64,000 nt of DNA from Corynebacterium efficiens YS-314 (GCF_000011305.1 NC_004369.1:2480001-2544000), one strand, 5' to 3'; counted from the stretch's first letter, positions 25,917 through 37,602 are shown. The notes: generated by a model from the letters alone, not told the origin. Translations and numbers: made by a program.

Positions 25917-27467
25917 ATGAGTGAACATCAAAACGTGACGACCGGTGAGAGAATCTCCACCGCCTCCTCACAACCCGTTGACCCGATGGATTCCAGCGGT
26001 GGCCGGAACTGGTGGCTGATCCTCGCCGGGCCCGTAGTCGCCATCGTGCTGACCATCCTGCTCCCCGACAGTCTCGCCTTTGAGGGACGCGCCGTCGCGG
26101 GTATCGCCATCTAGATGGCCCTGTGGTGGATGACCGAGGCCGTGCCGATCCCGGTGACCTCGCTGCTCCCCCTGATCCTCTTCCCGCTCGTCGGGGCGAG
26201 CACCATGGAACAGGTCGCCGCGCCCTACGCCAACTCCGTGGTCTTCCTGGTCATGGGTGGCGTGATCCTGGGTCTGGCAACCGAGAAGTCCAAGCTTCAC
26301 CTGCGGGTGGCGCTGCTGACCATCAGGGCTGTCGGTACCAAACCCGCCCAGATCGTCCTGGGCATGATGATCGCCTCCGGATTCATCTCCGCATGGGTAT
26401 CCAACACTGCAACCGCGGTGATCATGGTGCCGATCGCCACCTCCATCATCCAGCTGGTGCGCAAGGTCGATAGCAAGGCCACCGGAAGGAAATTCTCCGC
26501 CGCCATGCTGCTCGGTGTTGCCTACGGTGTCACCATCGGCTCCACCGCCACCCTCATCGGCCAGCCCCCGATGGCCCTGATGAAGGCCTACCTGCTGGAG
26601 TCACAGGACTTCGACATGGGCTTCGGCCAGTGGATGCTGGTTGGCGTGCCGTGGGCGATCGTCATGACCGCGGTGGCCTGGTTCGTGCTGACCAAGATTG
26701 TCTTCCGTCCCGAGGTCGATGAGATCCCCGGTGGCAAGGAGATGATCCGTGAGGAATACCAGGCACTCGGCGCGATGCGCACCCCCGAGAAGCGGGTCGG
26801 CCTCATCTTCCTGATGGCCATCTTCTTCTGGGTGTTCGTCCCCTTCATCGCGGACATCCCGGTGGTCGCGGAATACCTGCCTTTCCTGTCGTCGATCTCC
26901 GACACCCAGGTCGCCATCGCAGCCGCCGTGGCGTGTTTCATCGTGCCTGCTGAAAAGCGCAGCGAGAATCCCCGCAGCAAGGCGCTGCTCGCCTGGTCGG
27001 CGTCGCGTGAGATCCCCTGGGGTCTGCTGCTGCTCTTCGGTGGTGGCCTGTCGCTTTCTGCCATGTTCACCGCCGCCGGTCTGTCCGAGTGGATCGGCAA
27101 CCAGGTCTCCGGACTGGCTGACCTCCCCAACTGGAGCATCATCCTCGTGGTGATCATCGTCGGACTGGCCCTGACAGAGCTGACATCGAACACCGCCACC
27201 GCAGCCGCCTTCTTCCCGATCTTCGAGGCCGTGGCCGTCGGCGTGGGTGTGGATCCGCTCATCATGACGATCGCCGTGACCCTGGCGGTGTGTTCCGCCT
27301 TCATGCTGCCGGTGGCCACACCCTCCAACGCCGTGGCCTTCGGTTCCGGTGAGGTGACCATCAAACAGATGGTCAGGGCCGGTGTGTGGCTGAACGTCAT
27401 CTCCCTGATCCTGGTCATGATCGTGCTGTACACCCTGGTGCCGCTGGTGTTCAACGTCAGCGTCTAG
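25917..27467 (+). pseudogene. DASS/SLC13 dicarboxylate:sodium symporter gene interrupted by an amber codon
   Basis: Read through, the gene would encode 516 residues of the divalent anion:sodium symporter family (DccT-like; C. glutamicum DccT takes up succinate, fumarate and malate). The paired hairpin motifs are SNTATAVIMVPIA and TSNTATAAAFFPI. The codon at 26112-26114 is TAG where relatives have Trp (AGIAI-W-MALWWMTEAVPIP): a TGG to TAG change. An ATG follows the stop directly, so the 450-residue remainder (26115-27467) could be made by reinitiation, lacking only the N-terminal 66 residues with the first span. The alternatives are a sequencing error or suppression. The region upstream has TATAAT near 25666 as a possible -10. 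Confidence 0.8.
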
Positions 27468-27497
27468 AAGCGGTCGACATTCCCCTGTCACCATGAG

Positions 27498-27527
27498 AAG
27501 CCCCGGTGGTCCCAACCACCGGGGCTT
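27498..27527 (+). terminator. Terminator after the dicarboxylate transporter gene
   Basis: A 13-base perfect stem (27498-27510 with 27515-27527) with loop CCCA, followed by TCCCG. It lies between two convergent units and may serve both. Confidence 0.8.
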
Positions 27528-27535
27528 TCCCGTCG

Positions 27536-28021
27536 TTATATACCGAGAAGATGCCCACCCCGAGCTGCGAGGTGGTAGCCCGGGTCGATAGTGGTGACCA
27601 CCGTTGCAGCAGAGGCGAAGGAGCGCACACCGAGGGCAAATGCAGCCAGCTTCATATGGCCCGGCAGGTGGGTGACCGCACCGAGCACCGGTGTCGACCC
27701 CTCCGGGATCATGGACGGGCAAGCCAATTCCCCCTCCGGGGCATCAACCCGTGACGGAGCGGGTACGGTGAGCAGGGCCTCCTCCAGGTGTTCCCACCCG
27801 GGGAGACGGACATGTGGAACCAGCGCGTCGCAAAGCTCATCGAGGGTGGATGCCGGTGTGGTCACCCCGGTGCGTCCCCTGACCATCCAGCCCCGGGAAA
27901 TGGCGTCCACGGTGACGGTGGGGCACACGGCCGTCATACACCGGGCGATGTCCCTGCGACGGAGTGGCCCGGCTACCACCGGCCCGGCCCAGTCCACCTT
28001 GATTCCACATGCTCCGCACAT
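27536..28021 (-). CDS. Small protein with N-terminal CGACG motif, unknown function
   Basis: A 161-residue protein starting MCGACGIKVDWAGPVVAGP. The CxxC at residues 2-5 suggests a metal or thiol site, with further Cys at about residues 28 and 33. No membrane segments are visible. The ATG at 28021 lies 14 bases after the stop of the NodB-type deacetylase gene, so it belongs to the same leftward operon as the asparaginase. I cannot name the family. A redox or metal-carrying role for the operon is a guess. Confidence 0.6.
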   Translation of the reverse strand: MCGACGIKVDWAGPVVAGPLRRRDIARCMTAVCPTVTVDAISRGWMVRGRTGVTTPASTLDELCDALVPHVRLPGWEHLEEALLTVPAPSRVDAPEGELACPSMIPEGSTPVLGAVTHLPGHMKLAAFALGVRSFASAATVVTTIDPGYHLAARGGHLLGI

Positions 28022-28035
28022 TCAGGTCCCCGGGA

Positions 28036-28914
28036 TCAGGATCGTGGGTTGGCCGCGATGAAATCATCGGCGATGGCATCGAAGGTGGCGAACTCAACAC
28101 CCTCGTGCGTCTTGAAATGATCGATCAACCGTTCCAGCATGAGCAGCACCTGCGGCCGACCGGAGACATCCGGGTGGAGGGTGATCGGGAAGATCGCATT
28201 GTCATATTCGCGGTAGACCCAGTCGAACTGATCCCGCCACAGCTCCTCGATATCTCGGGGGTTGACAAAGCCATGGCTGTTCGGGCTGGACTTGATGAAC
28301 ATCATCGGGGGTAGATCGTCCAGGTACCAGCTGGCGGGGATCTCCACCAGGTCGGTTTCCTCACCACGGACCAGGGGTTTCATCCATTCCGAGGCTGGCT
28401 TGTCGTAATCGATCCTGGTCCAGGAATCACCCACCCGCACGTAGTAGGGCTCGTGATCACGGTGCATGAGGGAGTGGTCATACTTGATGCCCCGGTCGAT
28501 GAGGAGCTCGTTGGTCACATGTGAGAACTCCCACCAGGGTGCGACGTAGCCTGTGGGTCGGTTGCCGGTGCGCCTGGTGATCAGCTCGATGCAGTAGTCG
28601 AGGATCTCCTCCTCCTGCTCACGGGTCATGGCCAGCGGGTTCTCATGGGAGTAGCCGTGGACGCCGATCTCGAAACCCTCGTTGGCGGTGAGATCGAATT
28701 GCTCGGGGAAGGTCTCGATCGAATGGCCGGGCCAGAAGAAGGTGGCCGGCAGGTCGTATTTCCTGAACAGGTCAACCAGGCGTGGGATCCCGATTTCGCC
28801 GGCGAACATTCCCCGCGAGATATCACCGGGTGAGTCCTCACCGCCGTAGGAACCGAGCCAGCCGCCGACGGCATCGACATCGACACCGAATGCAATGGTG
28901 ATCTTCTTGGACAT
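28036..28914 (-). CDS. NodB-type polysaccharide deacetylase / allantoinase-like (PuuE group)
   Basis: A 292-residue cytosolic protein with the NodB fold. The metal site is seen in GVDVDAVG near the N-terminus (catalytic Asp) and HGYSHEN at about residues 106-112, followed by [10 protein letters not shown] and ITLHPDVSG. No signal peptide is present, so it is unlikely to act on cell wall. Cytosolic members of this group include metal-independent allantoinases (PuuE) and other amidohydrolases. The start at 28914 follows AAAGG at 9 bases. It sits between an asparaginase and a small Cys-containing protein, which suggests use of a nitrogen-containing compound. Confidence 0.85.
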   Translation of the reverse strand: MSKKITIAFGVDVDAVGGWLGSYGGEDSPGDISRGMFAGEIGIPRLVDLFRKYDLPATFFWPGHSIETFPEQFDLTANEGFEIGVHGYSHENPLAMTREQEEEILDYCIELITRRTGNRPTGYVAPWWEFSHVTNELLIDRGIKYDHSLMHRDHEPYYVRVGDSWTRIDYDKPASEWMKPLVRGEETDLVEIPASWYLDDLPPMMFIKSSPNSHGFVNPRDIEELWRDQFDWVYREYDNAIFPITLHPDVSGRPQVLLMLERLIDHFKTHEGVEFATFDAIADDFIAANPRS

Positions 28915-28951
28915 GAGTGGAGCCTTTCTGTAGTGGGAAGTGGATAACCGA

Positions 28952-29920
28952 TCAGATATAGGGAGCCACCATCGACGAGGACACGATGCCGTGAATGGAG
29001 ATCAGATGGGCGAGCAGGATCCGGGCCTGGGGCCACGGCAGGTCACCCAGTAACAGGGCACCGGCGTCCGCCAGGTCCGAGGCGCCACCGTTGCCATAGA
29101 GCGGACGAACCGGACCGCCGACCGCGCGGAAGCTGACCCCCACGGTGATGTCCCGGCTCACAGCCTCCGCCACCCATGACCGGATCTCCTGATTGCCGTT
29201 ACCGGCACCGGTGCCCAGAATGACCACACCTCTGGCACCGGCTGCCACCGCTGCCCGAGCGGCGGTGGCGTCCGCTCCGGGATGGGAGACAACAACATCC
29301 ACCCGGGTGTCATCGAAGCCCCTGTCGGGTGGCGGAAGTGCCGGACCCCTGCGTGCGGTGGCGTGAAACCCCACCGCCCCGCCGGTGACATAGCCGAGGG
29401 GCCCTGTGCCGCCGAAGGGCGACGGGTCAATGGTGTGGAGTTTCCGGGTGCCACGGGCAGGGTGGATCCCACCGGCGAATGCAATGAGGACCCCCTGTCC
29501 CCGCGCCTCGGGGGCTCCTGCGACGGTGATGGCGTCCACCAGGTTGATATCCCCGTCGTATCCAATGCCATCATTGGATCGCTGGGAGCCGGTGAGTACC
29601 ACGGGTTTGTCACTGTCGTGGATCAGGTCCAAAAGGTAGGCCGATTCCTCCATGGTGTCGGTGCCGTGGGTCAACACCACACCGTCCACGCCCTCGTCCC
29701 GCAGCGCGTCTGTGACCGCCTCGACAATCAGCCGTAGGTCCCGATGTGACAGGAGGAAGGAATTGGTGGTGAGGACATTGCGTCCACTCACCGTGATGCC
29801 ACTGACCTCCACCTTGTTCAGGAGCGCATCGATACCTTCGGTGGCGACGGCACCCGATCCAGACGGCCCGGCTGTCGACGCTATGGTCCCACCCGTTGCC
29901 AGGACGAGGACGTGGGTCAT
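28952..29920 (-). CDS. L-asparaginase (type I/II family)
   Basis: A 322-residue asparaginase. It has the two active-site threonine regions, [10 protein letters not shown] (residues 7-16) and [10 protein letters not shown], and the [13 protein letters not shown] element. No signal peptide is visible, so it is cytosolic. It hydrolyses asparagine to aspartate and ammonia. The ATG at 29920 lies 6 bases after GAGG; the longer frame to 30007 has no site. It leads a three-gene leftward operon with the NodB-type protein and the CGACG protein, and is divergent from larA with 216 bases between. Confidence 0.92.
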   Translation of the reverse strand: MTHVLVLATGGTIASTAGPSGSGAVATEGIDALLNKVEVSGITVSGRNVLTTNSFLLSHRDLRLIVEAVTDALRDEGVDGVVLTHGTDTMEESAYLLDLIHDSDKPVVLTGSQRSNDGIGYDGDINLVDAITVAGAPEARGQGVLIAFAGGIHPARGTRKLHTIDPSPFGGTGPLGYVTGGAVGFHATARRGPALPPPDRGFDDTRVDVVVSHPGADATAARAAVAAGARGVVILGTGAGNGNQEIRSWVAEAVSRDITVGVSFRAVGGPVRPLYGNGGASDLADAGALLLGDLPWPQARILLAHLISIHGIVSSSMVAPYI

Positions 29921-30136
29921 AGAGCACCTCTCTTCTTCTTTTCCCGCACTTTCCCTGCGAGCTGGGACACCAGAAACGAAAAGCGGACACCACGTCACAT
30001 AGAACAAAGTTAATGGATTGGCCCGCTGTCACAGCGGATGAATGTTTCCCAATCGTTAGGAAGGCTGACCCCATCACCGCCTGCAACAACTGGCAAGGTG
30101 TTGAAAAGTACCTGGCCACCGAGAACACTGAAAGGT

Positions 30137-31459
30137 ATGAACAACGAAAGTCTCACCCTGCCCGTCCCGGCGGGTCTCGCCGAGTCCGCGGCGCTGCTGG
30201 GCAGTGCCACCAGCCATCTCACCGCCGAGCAGGCTCGTGATTTCGTCATCGAGCAGGTGTCCGGCGTGGATGTGGAGGGCAAGAATGTCTGCATCATCAT
30301 CCCCGACGGCACCCGATCCGGCCCGCACGGCCTGATGATCCAGGCGGCCTATGATGCCATCGCGGAGCGCGCGGGGTCCATCACCATCCTCATCGCCCTG
30401 GGTACCCACGCCGCGATGGAGGAGCCGGCCGTCGCAAAGCTTCTCGACGTCCCCCCGGGCCGCATCGGTGAGCGCTTCCCCAAGGCGCAGGTGCTCAACC
30501 ACGACTGGCAGAACCCAGAGGCCATCGCCACGCTGGGTACCGTGCCCGCCGCGGAGATCGAACGCCTCACCCGCGGTCTCCTCACCGACCGTGATATGGC
30601 CGTGCAGATCAACAAGATCGTCGCGGAGGCGGACATCAACCTGGTGGTCGGCCCCGTCTTCCCGCATGAGGTGGTGGGTTTCTCCGGCGGCAACAAGTAT
30701 TTCTTCCCCGGCTGTTCAGTCCATGATGTCATCGACATCTCCCACTGGGTCGGGGCACTGATCACCGCCTCCGATATCATCGGCACCCTCGGGATCACCC
30801 CGGTGCGCCAGCTCATCGACACCGCCTCCGACATGATCCCCGGTGAGAAACTCGCCATCACCTATGTGGCCACCTCCGCCAAGGGGGGTGGTTCCAACCT
30901 GCACTCGGTGGCGTTCGGCACCACCCGGGCTGCCTGGGCCGCCAATGCGCAGATCGCGTCACGCACCCACATCAAATGGATGGACCGGCCCTACCCGCGC
31001 ATCGTGTCCAAGGTCCCGGAGATGTACGAGGACCTGTGGACCGGAGCCAAGGGTGTGTACAAGATGGAACCGGTCTGCGCCGACGGCGGCGAGATCATCG
31101 TCTACGCCCCACACATCACCGAGATCTCCGAGATGCACCCCGGCATCGGCAAGATCGGATATCACTGCATCGACTACTTCACCAAGCAGTGGGACAAGTT
31201 CAAAGACCACCCCTGGGGTGAGATCGCGCATTCCACCCACGTCCGCGGCCTGGGCACCTATGATCCGGAGACCGGTGAGGAGAAACTGCGCATCAACATC
31301 ACCCTGGCCTCCCAGGTACCCCCGGAGGTGTGCGCGGCCTACAACCTCGGCTACGCCGATCCCGACACCCTCGACTGGGCCGCCTTCGAGGCCGACCCCG
31401 ACACCCTCGTGGTGGAACACGCAGGCGAGATCCTGCACCGCCTTGAATCCCAGCACTGA
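30137..31459 (+). CDS. larA: Nickel-pincer-dependent lactate racemase-family enzyme
   Basis: LarA interconverts D- and L-lactate, or a related 2-hydroxy acid, with the nickel-pincer nucleotide. The 440-residue protein has the key residues in the exact spacing of L. plantarum LarA: His177 in FPHEVVG, Lys187 in GGNKYFFPG (covalent cofactor attachment) and His203 in ISHW (Ni ligand), plus His91 in GTHA. Offsets of 10 and 16 residues match His174, Lys184 and His200. The ATG at 30137 has AAAGG immediately before it, which is very close, so the true start is not fully certain. larE and larB follow in the same operon, so cofactor is made on site. Other LarA-family members act on malate or phenyllactate, so the substrate is open. 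Confidence 0.9.
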   Translation: MNNESLTLPVPAGLAESAALLGSATSHLTAEQARDFVIEQVSGVDVEGKNVCIIIPDGTRSGPHGLMIQAAYDAIAERAGSITILIALGTHAAMEEPAVAKLLDVPPGRIGERFPKAQVLNHDWQNPEAIATLGTVPAAEIERLTRGLLTDRDMAVQINKIVAEADINLVVGPVFPHEVVGFSGGNKYFFPGCSVHDVIDISHWVGALITASDIIGTLGITPVRQLIDTASDMIPGEKLAITYVATSAKGGGSNLHSVAFGTTRAAWAANAQIASRTHIKWMDRPYPRIVSKVPEMYEDLWTGAKGVYKMEPVCADGGEIIVYAPHITEISEMHPGIGKIGYHCIDYFTKQWDKFKDHPWGEIAHSTHVRGLGTYDPETGEEKLRINITLASQVPPEVCAAYNLGYADPDTLDWAAFEADPDTLVVEHAGEILHRLESQH

Positions 31460-31484
31460 CCTGACCCCGAAAGTTCCCCGCCTC

Positions 31485-32339
31485 ATGTCTCTCCCCCAGC
31501 CGGCTCCCGCCGCCGGTGACCTCATCGACCGCGTCGCCGCGCACCTGCCCACCACCGGCAGGCTCGGCATCGCCTACTCCGGCGGCGTGGATTCCGCGAC
31601 GCTGCTCGCCATCGCCCACCACGTCCTGGGCCTCGACCGCACCCTGGCCATCATGGCGGTCTCCCCCTCCCTGGCCGCCCGGGAGAAGGCGATGGCGCTG
31701 GACACAGCCACGTTCATCGGCACGGAGGTGCTCCAGATCCGGACCAACGAACAGGCCGTGGCGGGGTACCGCGACAATGATGTGGACCGGTGCTATTTCT
31801 GCAAGAACGAGATGTTCGAGCGGATTGATGAGGGGGTCGTCGACAAGCACAACCTGGTGGCGGTAGCGTACGGCGAGAACGCCGACGACTCCCGTCGCAT
31901 CGACCGACCCGGCGCGCGGGCCGCCACCGAACACGGGGTGCTGCGCCCACTGTCGGAGGCCGGCCTGACCAAGGCCGATGTCCGTGCCGTCGCCCGGGCA
32001 TTCCAGCTGCCCGTCGCCGACAAACCCGCAGCCCCCTGTCTGGCGTCGCGCATCCCGCACGGCCAGGAGGTCACCGAGGCCAAACTCAAGCAGATCGAGG
32101 CGGTGGAACTCACCCTGTATGAACTGGGGTTCAGCGATTCCCGCGTGCGCCACCACGGCGACATCGCCCGCATCGAGCTGCTTATCGACGAACTCCCCCG
32201 CGCCACCACCCCCGACGTGGCCCGACAGATCCAGGCGTCCGCGAGCGCAGCCGGCTTCACCTACGCTGTGGTGGATCTGCGCGGCATCCAGTCCGGCGCC
32301 ATGACGCTGTCCATCCTCAACGCGAAGGGAACCCTGTGA
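31485..32339 (+). CDS. larE: Sacrificial sulfur transferase for nickel-pincer synthesis
   Basis: LarE donates sulfur from its own cysteine to the pyridinium dicarboxylate made by LarB. The 284-residue protein has the PP-loop SGGVDS at residues 32-37, the RCYFCK motif and the conserved CLASRIPHG with the reactive Cys. The frame continues far upstream inside larA but without similarity, so I chose the M of MSLPQ at 31485, 25 bases after the larA stop. Its TGA overlaps the GTG of larB. Confidence 0.92.
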   Translation: MSLPQPAPAAGDLIDRVAAHLPTTGRLGIAYSGGVDSATLLAIAHHVLGLDRTLAIMAVSPSLAAREKAMALDTATFIGTEVLQIRTNEQAVAGYRDNDVDRCYFCKNEMFERIDEGVVDKHNLVAVAYGENADDSRRIDRPGARAATEHGVLRPLSEAGLTKADVRAVARAFQLPVADKPAAPCLASRIPHGQEVTEAKLKQIEAVELTLYELGFSDSRVRHHGDIARIELLIDELPRATTPDVARQIQASASAAGFTYAVVDLRGIQSGAMTLSILNAKGTL

Positions 32340-33007
32340 CCGACGAGCGCATGAAAAAAGTAGGCGATTTCGCACACCTGGATCTGGACCGGGTCCGCCG
32401 CCGTGGGTACCCGGAAGCGATCTACTGCGAGAGCAAGACCGTGGAGCAGGTCGCCGCAATTGCCGCGAGCCTGCGGGAGGTGGACCAGACCACGCTGTTC
32501 ACCCGCGCCAACCCGGACCATGCGGCCGCCGTGATGGAGGTGCTGGATGATGTCTTCTATGACCCGGTGGCTGGTTTCCTCGCCTATCCCGCGGCGGCAC
32601 CCGAACCGACCGGGGTGTCGGTGCTGGTGCTGTGCGCCGGAACCTCCGACCTGCCGGTGGCCAGGGAAGCCCTGCACACCGCTAGCTACCTGGGCCGGTC
32701 GGTGTCACTGATTGCCGATGTCGGTGTCGCCGGCATCCACCGCCTGCTCAGCTACGAGGCCGAACTGCAGGCTGCGGGGGTCATCGTCATCGCCGCGGGC
32801 ATGGACGGGGCCCTGCCGAGCGTGGTGGGGGGCCTGGTGTCCTGCCCCGTGGTGGCCGTGCCCACCTCCGTGGGATACGGCGCCGGGGCCGGTGGCATCG
32901 CTCCCCTGCTGACCATGCTCAACACCTGCGCGCCGGGTGTGGGAGTGGTCAACATCGACAATGGGTACGGTGCCGGGCATCTGGCTGCGCAGATCGCGGC
33001 CCGTTGA
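32336..33007 (+). CDS. larB: NaAD carboxylase/hydrolase of nickel-pincer synthesis
   Basis: LarB carboxylates nicotinic acid adenine dinucleotide and cleaves it, the first step of nickel-pincer synthesis. The 223-residue protein has the AIR-carboxylase-like core (GTSDLPVAREAL and the C-terminal GYGAGAGGIAPLLTML). The GTG start at 32336 overlaps the stop of larE (GTGA), showing translational coupling. It ends the rightward lar unit and faces larC across a hairpin region. Confidence 0.92.
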   Translation: MTDERMKKVGDFAHLDLDRVRRRGYPEAIYCESKTVEQVAAIAASLREVDQTTLFTRANPDHAAAVMEVLDDVFYDPVAGFLAYPAAAPEPTGVSVLVLCAGTSDLPVAREALHTASYLGRSVSLIADVGVAGIHRLLSYEAELQAAGVIVIAAGMDGALPSVVGGLVSCPVVAVPTSVGYGAGAGGIAPLLTMLNTCAPGVGVVNIDNGYGAGHLAAQIAAR

Positions 33008-33019
33008 CCTGTTTTTCTT

Positions 33020-33147
33020 CCCACCCTGACCTCAGCAGTGAGGTCGTGGGTGGGCCTTGTGCTTAACCCAGAGATCCTGTCCCCAGAGAGCACCAGCGAT
33101 CTCTGGGTTAAGCACAGTGGTCTCTGGGGACAGGATCTCGGGGTTAA
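33020..33147. terminator. Compound hairpin region between larB and larC with mutually exclusive stems
   Basis: Three stems occupy the 145 bases between the convergent genes. First comes CCCACCC..GACCTC pairing with GAGGTC..GGGTGGG (33020-33054). Second, an 18-base perfect repeat pairs 33059-33076 with 33098-33115. Third, a 27-base repeat with one mismatch pairs 33063-33089 with 33121-33147. The second and third stems share the same left arm, so only one can form at a time. Bidirectional termination is likely; the elaborate design exceeds what termination needs. Confidence 0.7.
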
Positions 33148-33152
33148 CGCGG

Positions 33153-34912
<1,760 letters not shown>

Positions 34913-34921
34913 GGGGTTACC

Positions 34922-37108
34922 TCACATGTGTTTGATGCGGGAGTTGATCTCGGCCTGCCGACCACTGACCACCGGCCGTTTCATCGGCGCCCCCAGGTAA
35001 CCGCAGAGTCGGCGGGTCACCGAGGCCTGCGTCTCATCGCGGTTGCTGCAGCCGGGGCAGGTATAGCCCTGTTCATCACAGTGGAATTCGCCTTCGAAAC
35101 CGCAGACGAGGCAGTGATCCACCGGCGAGTTGATCCCGAAATAACCGACGTGGTCGAAGGCCTCGTCCCAGATCGATTCAAACGCCATCGGGTTGACCAG
35201 CAGGTTCGGTGCCTCCACGTAGTACATGAACCCACCCGGGGTCAGGGGCATGTACTGGGCCTCGAAGTGGATCTTGTCCATCGGATTGGTGTGGAGATAG
35301 CTCGGGAAGTGGAAGGAGTTCTCGTAGTAGTCCCGGTCATTGATGCCGGGCAGTTCACCGAAACGGTCGCGGTCCAGTTCGGCGAAACGGTCGCACAGGG
35401 ATTCCGAGGGGGTGGCGTAGACCGACACCGTGGCATGGAACTGATCCTGTACGGCCACCACGCGGGTATTCATGTGTTCCAGGATCCGGTGGGACAGGGC
35501 ACGGTGGCCGGCCACGGTGTGCCAGTGTTCCTCCCCGGTCAGCGCCACCATGGCGTTGTGGATTCCGGTGTACCCCAGGGAGATCGATGATCTCTTGTGA
35601 TTATCACCGGTGTAGAAATCACGCACACTGGTCTTCCCCGCCGGGTTCCCCATCCCACCCTGGGTGTACATGATCGGGGCCTGCTCGAGATCAGCCGACA
35701 GGACCACCTCCTCCCGGATCCGGAGGGCACGGACACCGAGGTCGATGGCCTCGTCCAGTCCGGTGAAGAAATCATCCACTGACTGCTGTGCCGCGATCGC
35801 GATGCGGGGCAGGTTGATGGACACCACGCCGAGGTTGTTACGGCCCAGGAGTTCATAGTCGCCGTCGCTGTTCTTCCAGGGGTGGAGGAAGGAGCGGCAT
35901 CCCATCGGGGTGATCAGTTGTCCCTGCTTCAGCTCACGGATCCGTGGTACCGACACCAGGTCCGGGTAGATACGCCGCATGGAACAGCGCATGGCCGCCA
36001 TCTTGATGTCGTAGTTGGGATCCCCGGGCGCATGGTTGACGCCCTCATCGACGAAGAAGATGATCTTGGGGAAGATCGCGGTCTCCCCGCTCATACCGTT
36101 CTCCCGCACCGCCAGGATGGATTTCTGGATCTCGCGGCCGCACCAGGATGTGGTCATACCCAGGGAAATGGAGGTGAAGGGGGTCTGGGCCGCAGCTGTG
36201 GTCAGGGTGTTGACCTGGTATTCAAACGCCTGCATCGCATCAAAGATGTCCTTGGCGGTCTTCCTACGGGCCAGTTCCTCCACCAGGTCATCCTGCGCAT
36301 CGGTTGCGGAATCAGAGCACAGCAGCCCACTGGCATCGCTGTACAGACGTCGGTTCTTCTGCAGGGTCAGCTCTGCATAGGGCTCGAGCAGACGGTCGAT
36401 CTCATGGATGGAGATGCCACCATACTGTTCCCCGGAGATCGCACCGAGCAGTTGCACCAGGAGCGTGGCCGCCACCCCGATGGAACGCGGAGGTTCGATC
36501 CGGGCGTTGCCCAGGGTGAAACCATGGGAGAGCAGGTAGTCGAAATCCGGAAGCGAGCAGTTCGGCATGGCGGCAAAAGGCGACCGGTCCAGATCGTGAA
36601 CATGGATGAGCCCCTTGAGGTGGGCACGGCGGATATCCTCCGGCAGCATCTGCAACCCTTTGGCCTTACTGACAGCACCGGCCAGAATCTCGCGCTGGGT
36701 GGTGAAGGTGCGGGCATCCTTATTGCCGTTTTCTGCCAGGATCTTTGCATCACCCTCCACCACCCCGGTGATCGCGTGGGTGATATCGGTGGAGCTGTTG
36801 ATCTTCTCCTCCTGCCTGCGCTGATAATCACGGTAGGCGGCCAGCACAGCGGGAGACTGCGCCAGGGTTTGCTCCACGAGGCGGGACAGATCCTCGGTGC
36901 TGATGATATGGTGCTCGGCCACACGCCGGGTGATCTCCCCCAGCAGCTGGTCGCTGGGTGCGTGGAGCGGTTCTCCGGAAGTGCGTTCCGCTGCCTCCAG
37001 GCTGTTGAGGATCTTGCGGGGACGGTAGTCGACGACACGGCCATCTTTCTTGAGCACTGAAAGTCCGATGATCAGTTCTTCGGCGGGGAGCGTGTCGGGT
37101 GCGGTCAT
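34922..37108 (-). CDS. nrdD: Anaerobic (class III) ribonucleoside-triphosphate reductase
   Basis: NrdD reduces NTPs to dNTPs without oxygen. The 728-residue protein begins with an ATP-cone (about residues 12-100, with GRVVDYRPRKILNSLEAA) and carries the catalytic barrel. Near the C-terminus are the zinc-binding Cys pairs (CLVCGF and CPGC) and the glycyl radical site in RRLCGYLGAP. The length is typical. The start at 37108 follows a GAAGAAGAG-like stretch. A TTACA-N4-TGTAA dyad lies 34 bases upstream. The presence of nrdDG implies growth or survival without oxygen. Confidence 0.95.
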   Translation of the reverse strand: MTAPDTLPAEELIIGLSVLKKDGRVVDYRPRKILNSLEAAERTSGEPLHAPSDQLLGEITRRVAEHHIISTEDLSRLVEQTLAQSPAVLAAYRDYQRRQEEKINSSTDITHAITGVVEGDAKILAENGNKDARTFTTQREILAGAVSKAKGLQMLPEDIRRAHLKGLIHVHDLDRSPFAAMPNCSLPDFDYLLSHGFTLGNARIEPPRSIGVAATLLVQLLGAISGEQYGGISIHEIDRLLEPYAELTLQKNRRLYSDASGLLCSDSATDAQDDLVEELARRKTAKDIFDAMQAFEYQVNTLTTAAAQTPFTSISLGMTTSWCGREIQKSILAVRENGMSGETAIFPKIIFFVDEGVNHAPGDPNYDIKMAAMRCSMRRIYPDLVSVPRIRELKQGQLITPMGCRSFLHPWKNSDGDYELLGRNNLGVVSINLPRIAIAAQQSVDDFFTGLDEAIDLGVRALRIREEVVLSADLEQAPIMYTQGGMGNPAGKTSVRDFYTGDNHKRSSISLGYTGIHNAMVALTGEEHWHTVAGHRALSHRILEHMNTRVVAVQDQFHATVSVYATPSESLCDRFAELDRDRFGELPGINDRDYYENSFHFPSYLHTNPMDKIHFEAQYMPLTPGGFMYYVEAPNLLVNPMAFESIWDEAFDHVGYFGINSPVDHCLVCGFEGEFHCDEQGYTCPGCSNRDETQASVTRRLCGYLGAPMKRPVVSGRQAEINSRIKHM

Positions 37109-37141
37109 GTGAAACTCTCTTCTTCTGAAAAGGCGGTGTAA

Positions 37142-37155
37142 TTACATTGTTGTAA
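37142..37155. promoter_or_regulatory. Dyad TTACATTGTTGTAA upstream of nrdD
   Basis: A perfect 5-base inverted repeat with a 4-base spacer, 34 bases ahead of the nrdD start, within an AT-rich stretch (37140-37200) in an otherwise GC-rich region. It is a candidate operator for an oxygen- or nucleotide-responsive regulator. It does not match the NrdR box. Confidence 0.35.
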
Positions 37156-37602
37156 AGCACCATAACCCCCATTCATTATTTATTCATATTGCACCCATAG
37201 GAATAATTCCCACCCCAACCACTACATCTAGTGACACCCCCGCCACTGAACCACCGAATAGGCGATCAACTACCGGCGAGATCATCCCCGCCGACCCAGC
37301 AGGATAAGTCGGGTCCATAAATGTCACCCCATTGACAGGGGCCCACATCTAGAACCCTCCCCGAACGCCAAACACCCCCGAAAGAGGGATCCACGGCCAG
37401 GGAAATCCCGAAGAATCCCGGAAAATCAACCCCGCCCCACCGGGAGCACCGGACGACGACAGGTAAAACCACTCACCACACCCCAAAGGTCATCACGGCA
37501 ACCAAGACCTCGAATCAAACCCTCTTACCGGCCATGAACAGGCGTTTTTGTTATTTCCAGAGAGTGGGCTAATGTTAGTCTCGCTGCTTTTGAACAGCGA
37601 TG
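37156..37602. other. Intergenic region between nrdD and tRNA-His, no gene seen
   Basis: About 450 bases. The left part is AT-rich and probably holds the nrdD promoter. The right end should hold the promoter of tRNA-His. Open frames here (for example leftward at 37266-37472) have no ribosome site or domain signal. Confidence 0.5.
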
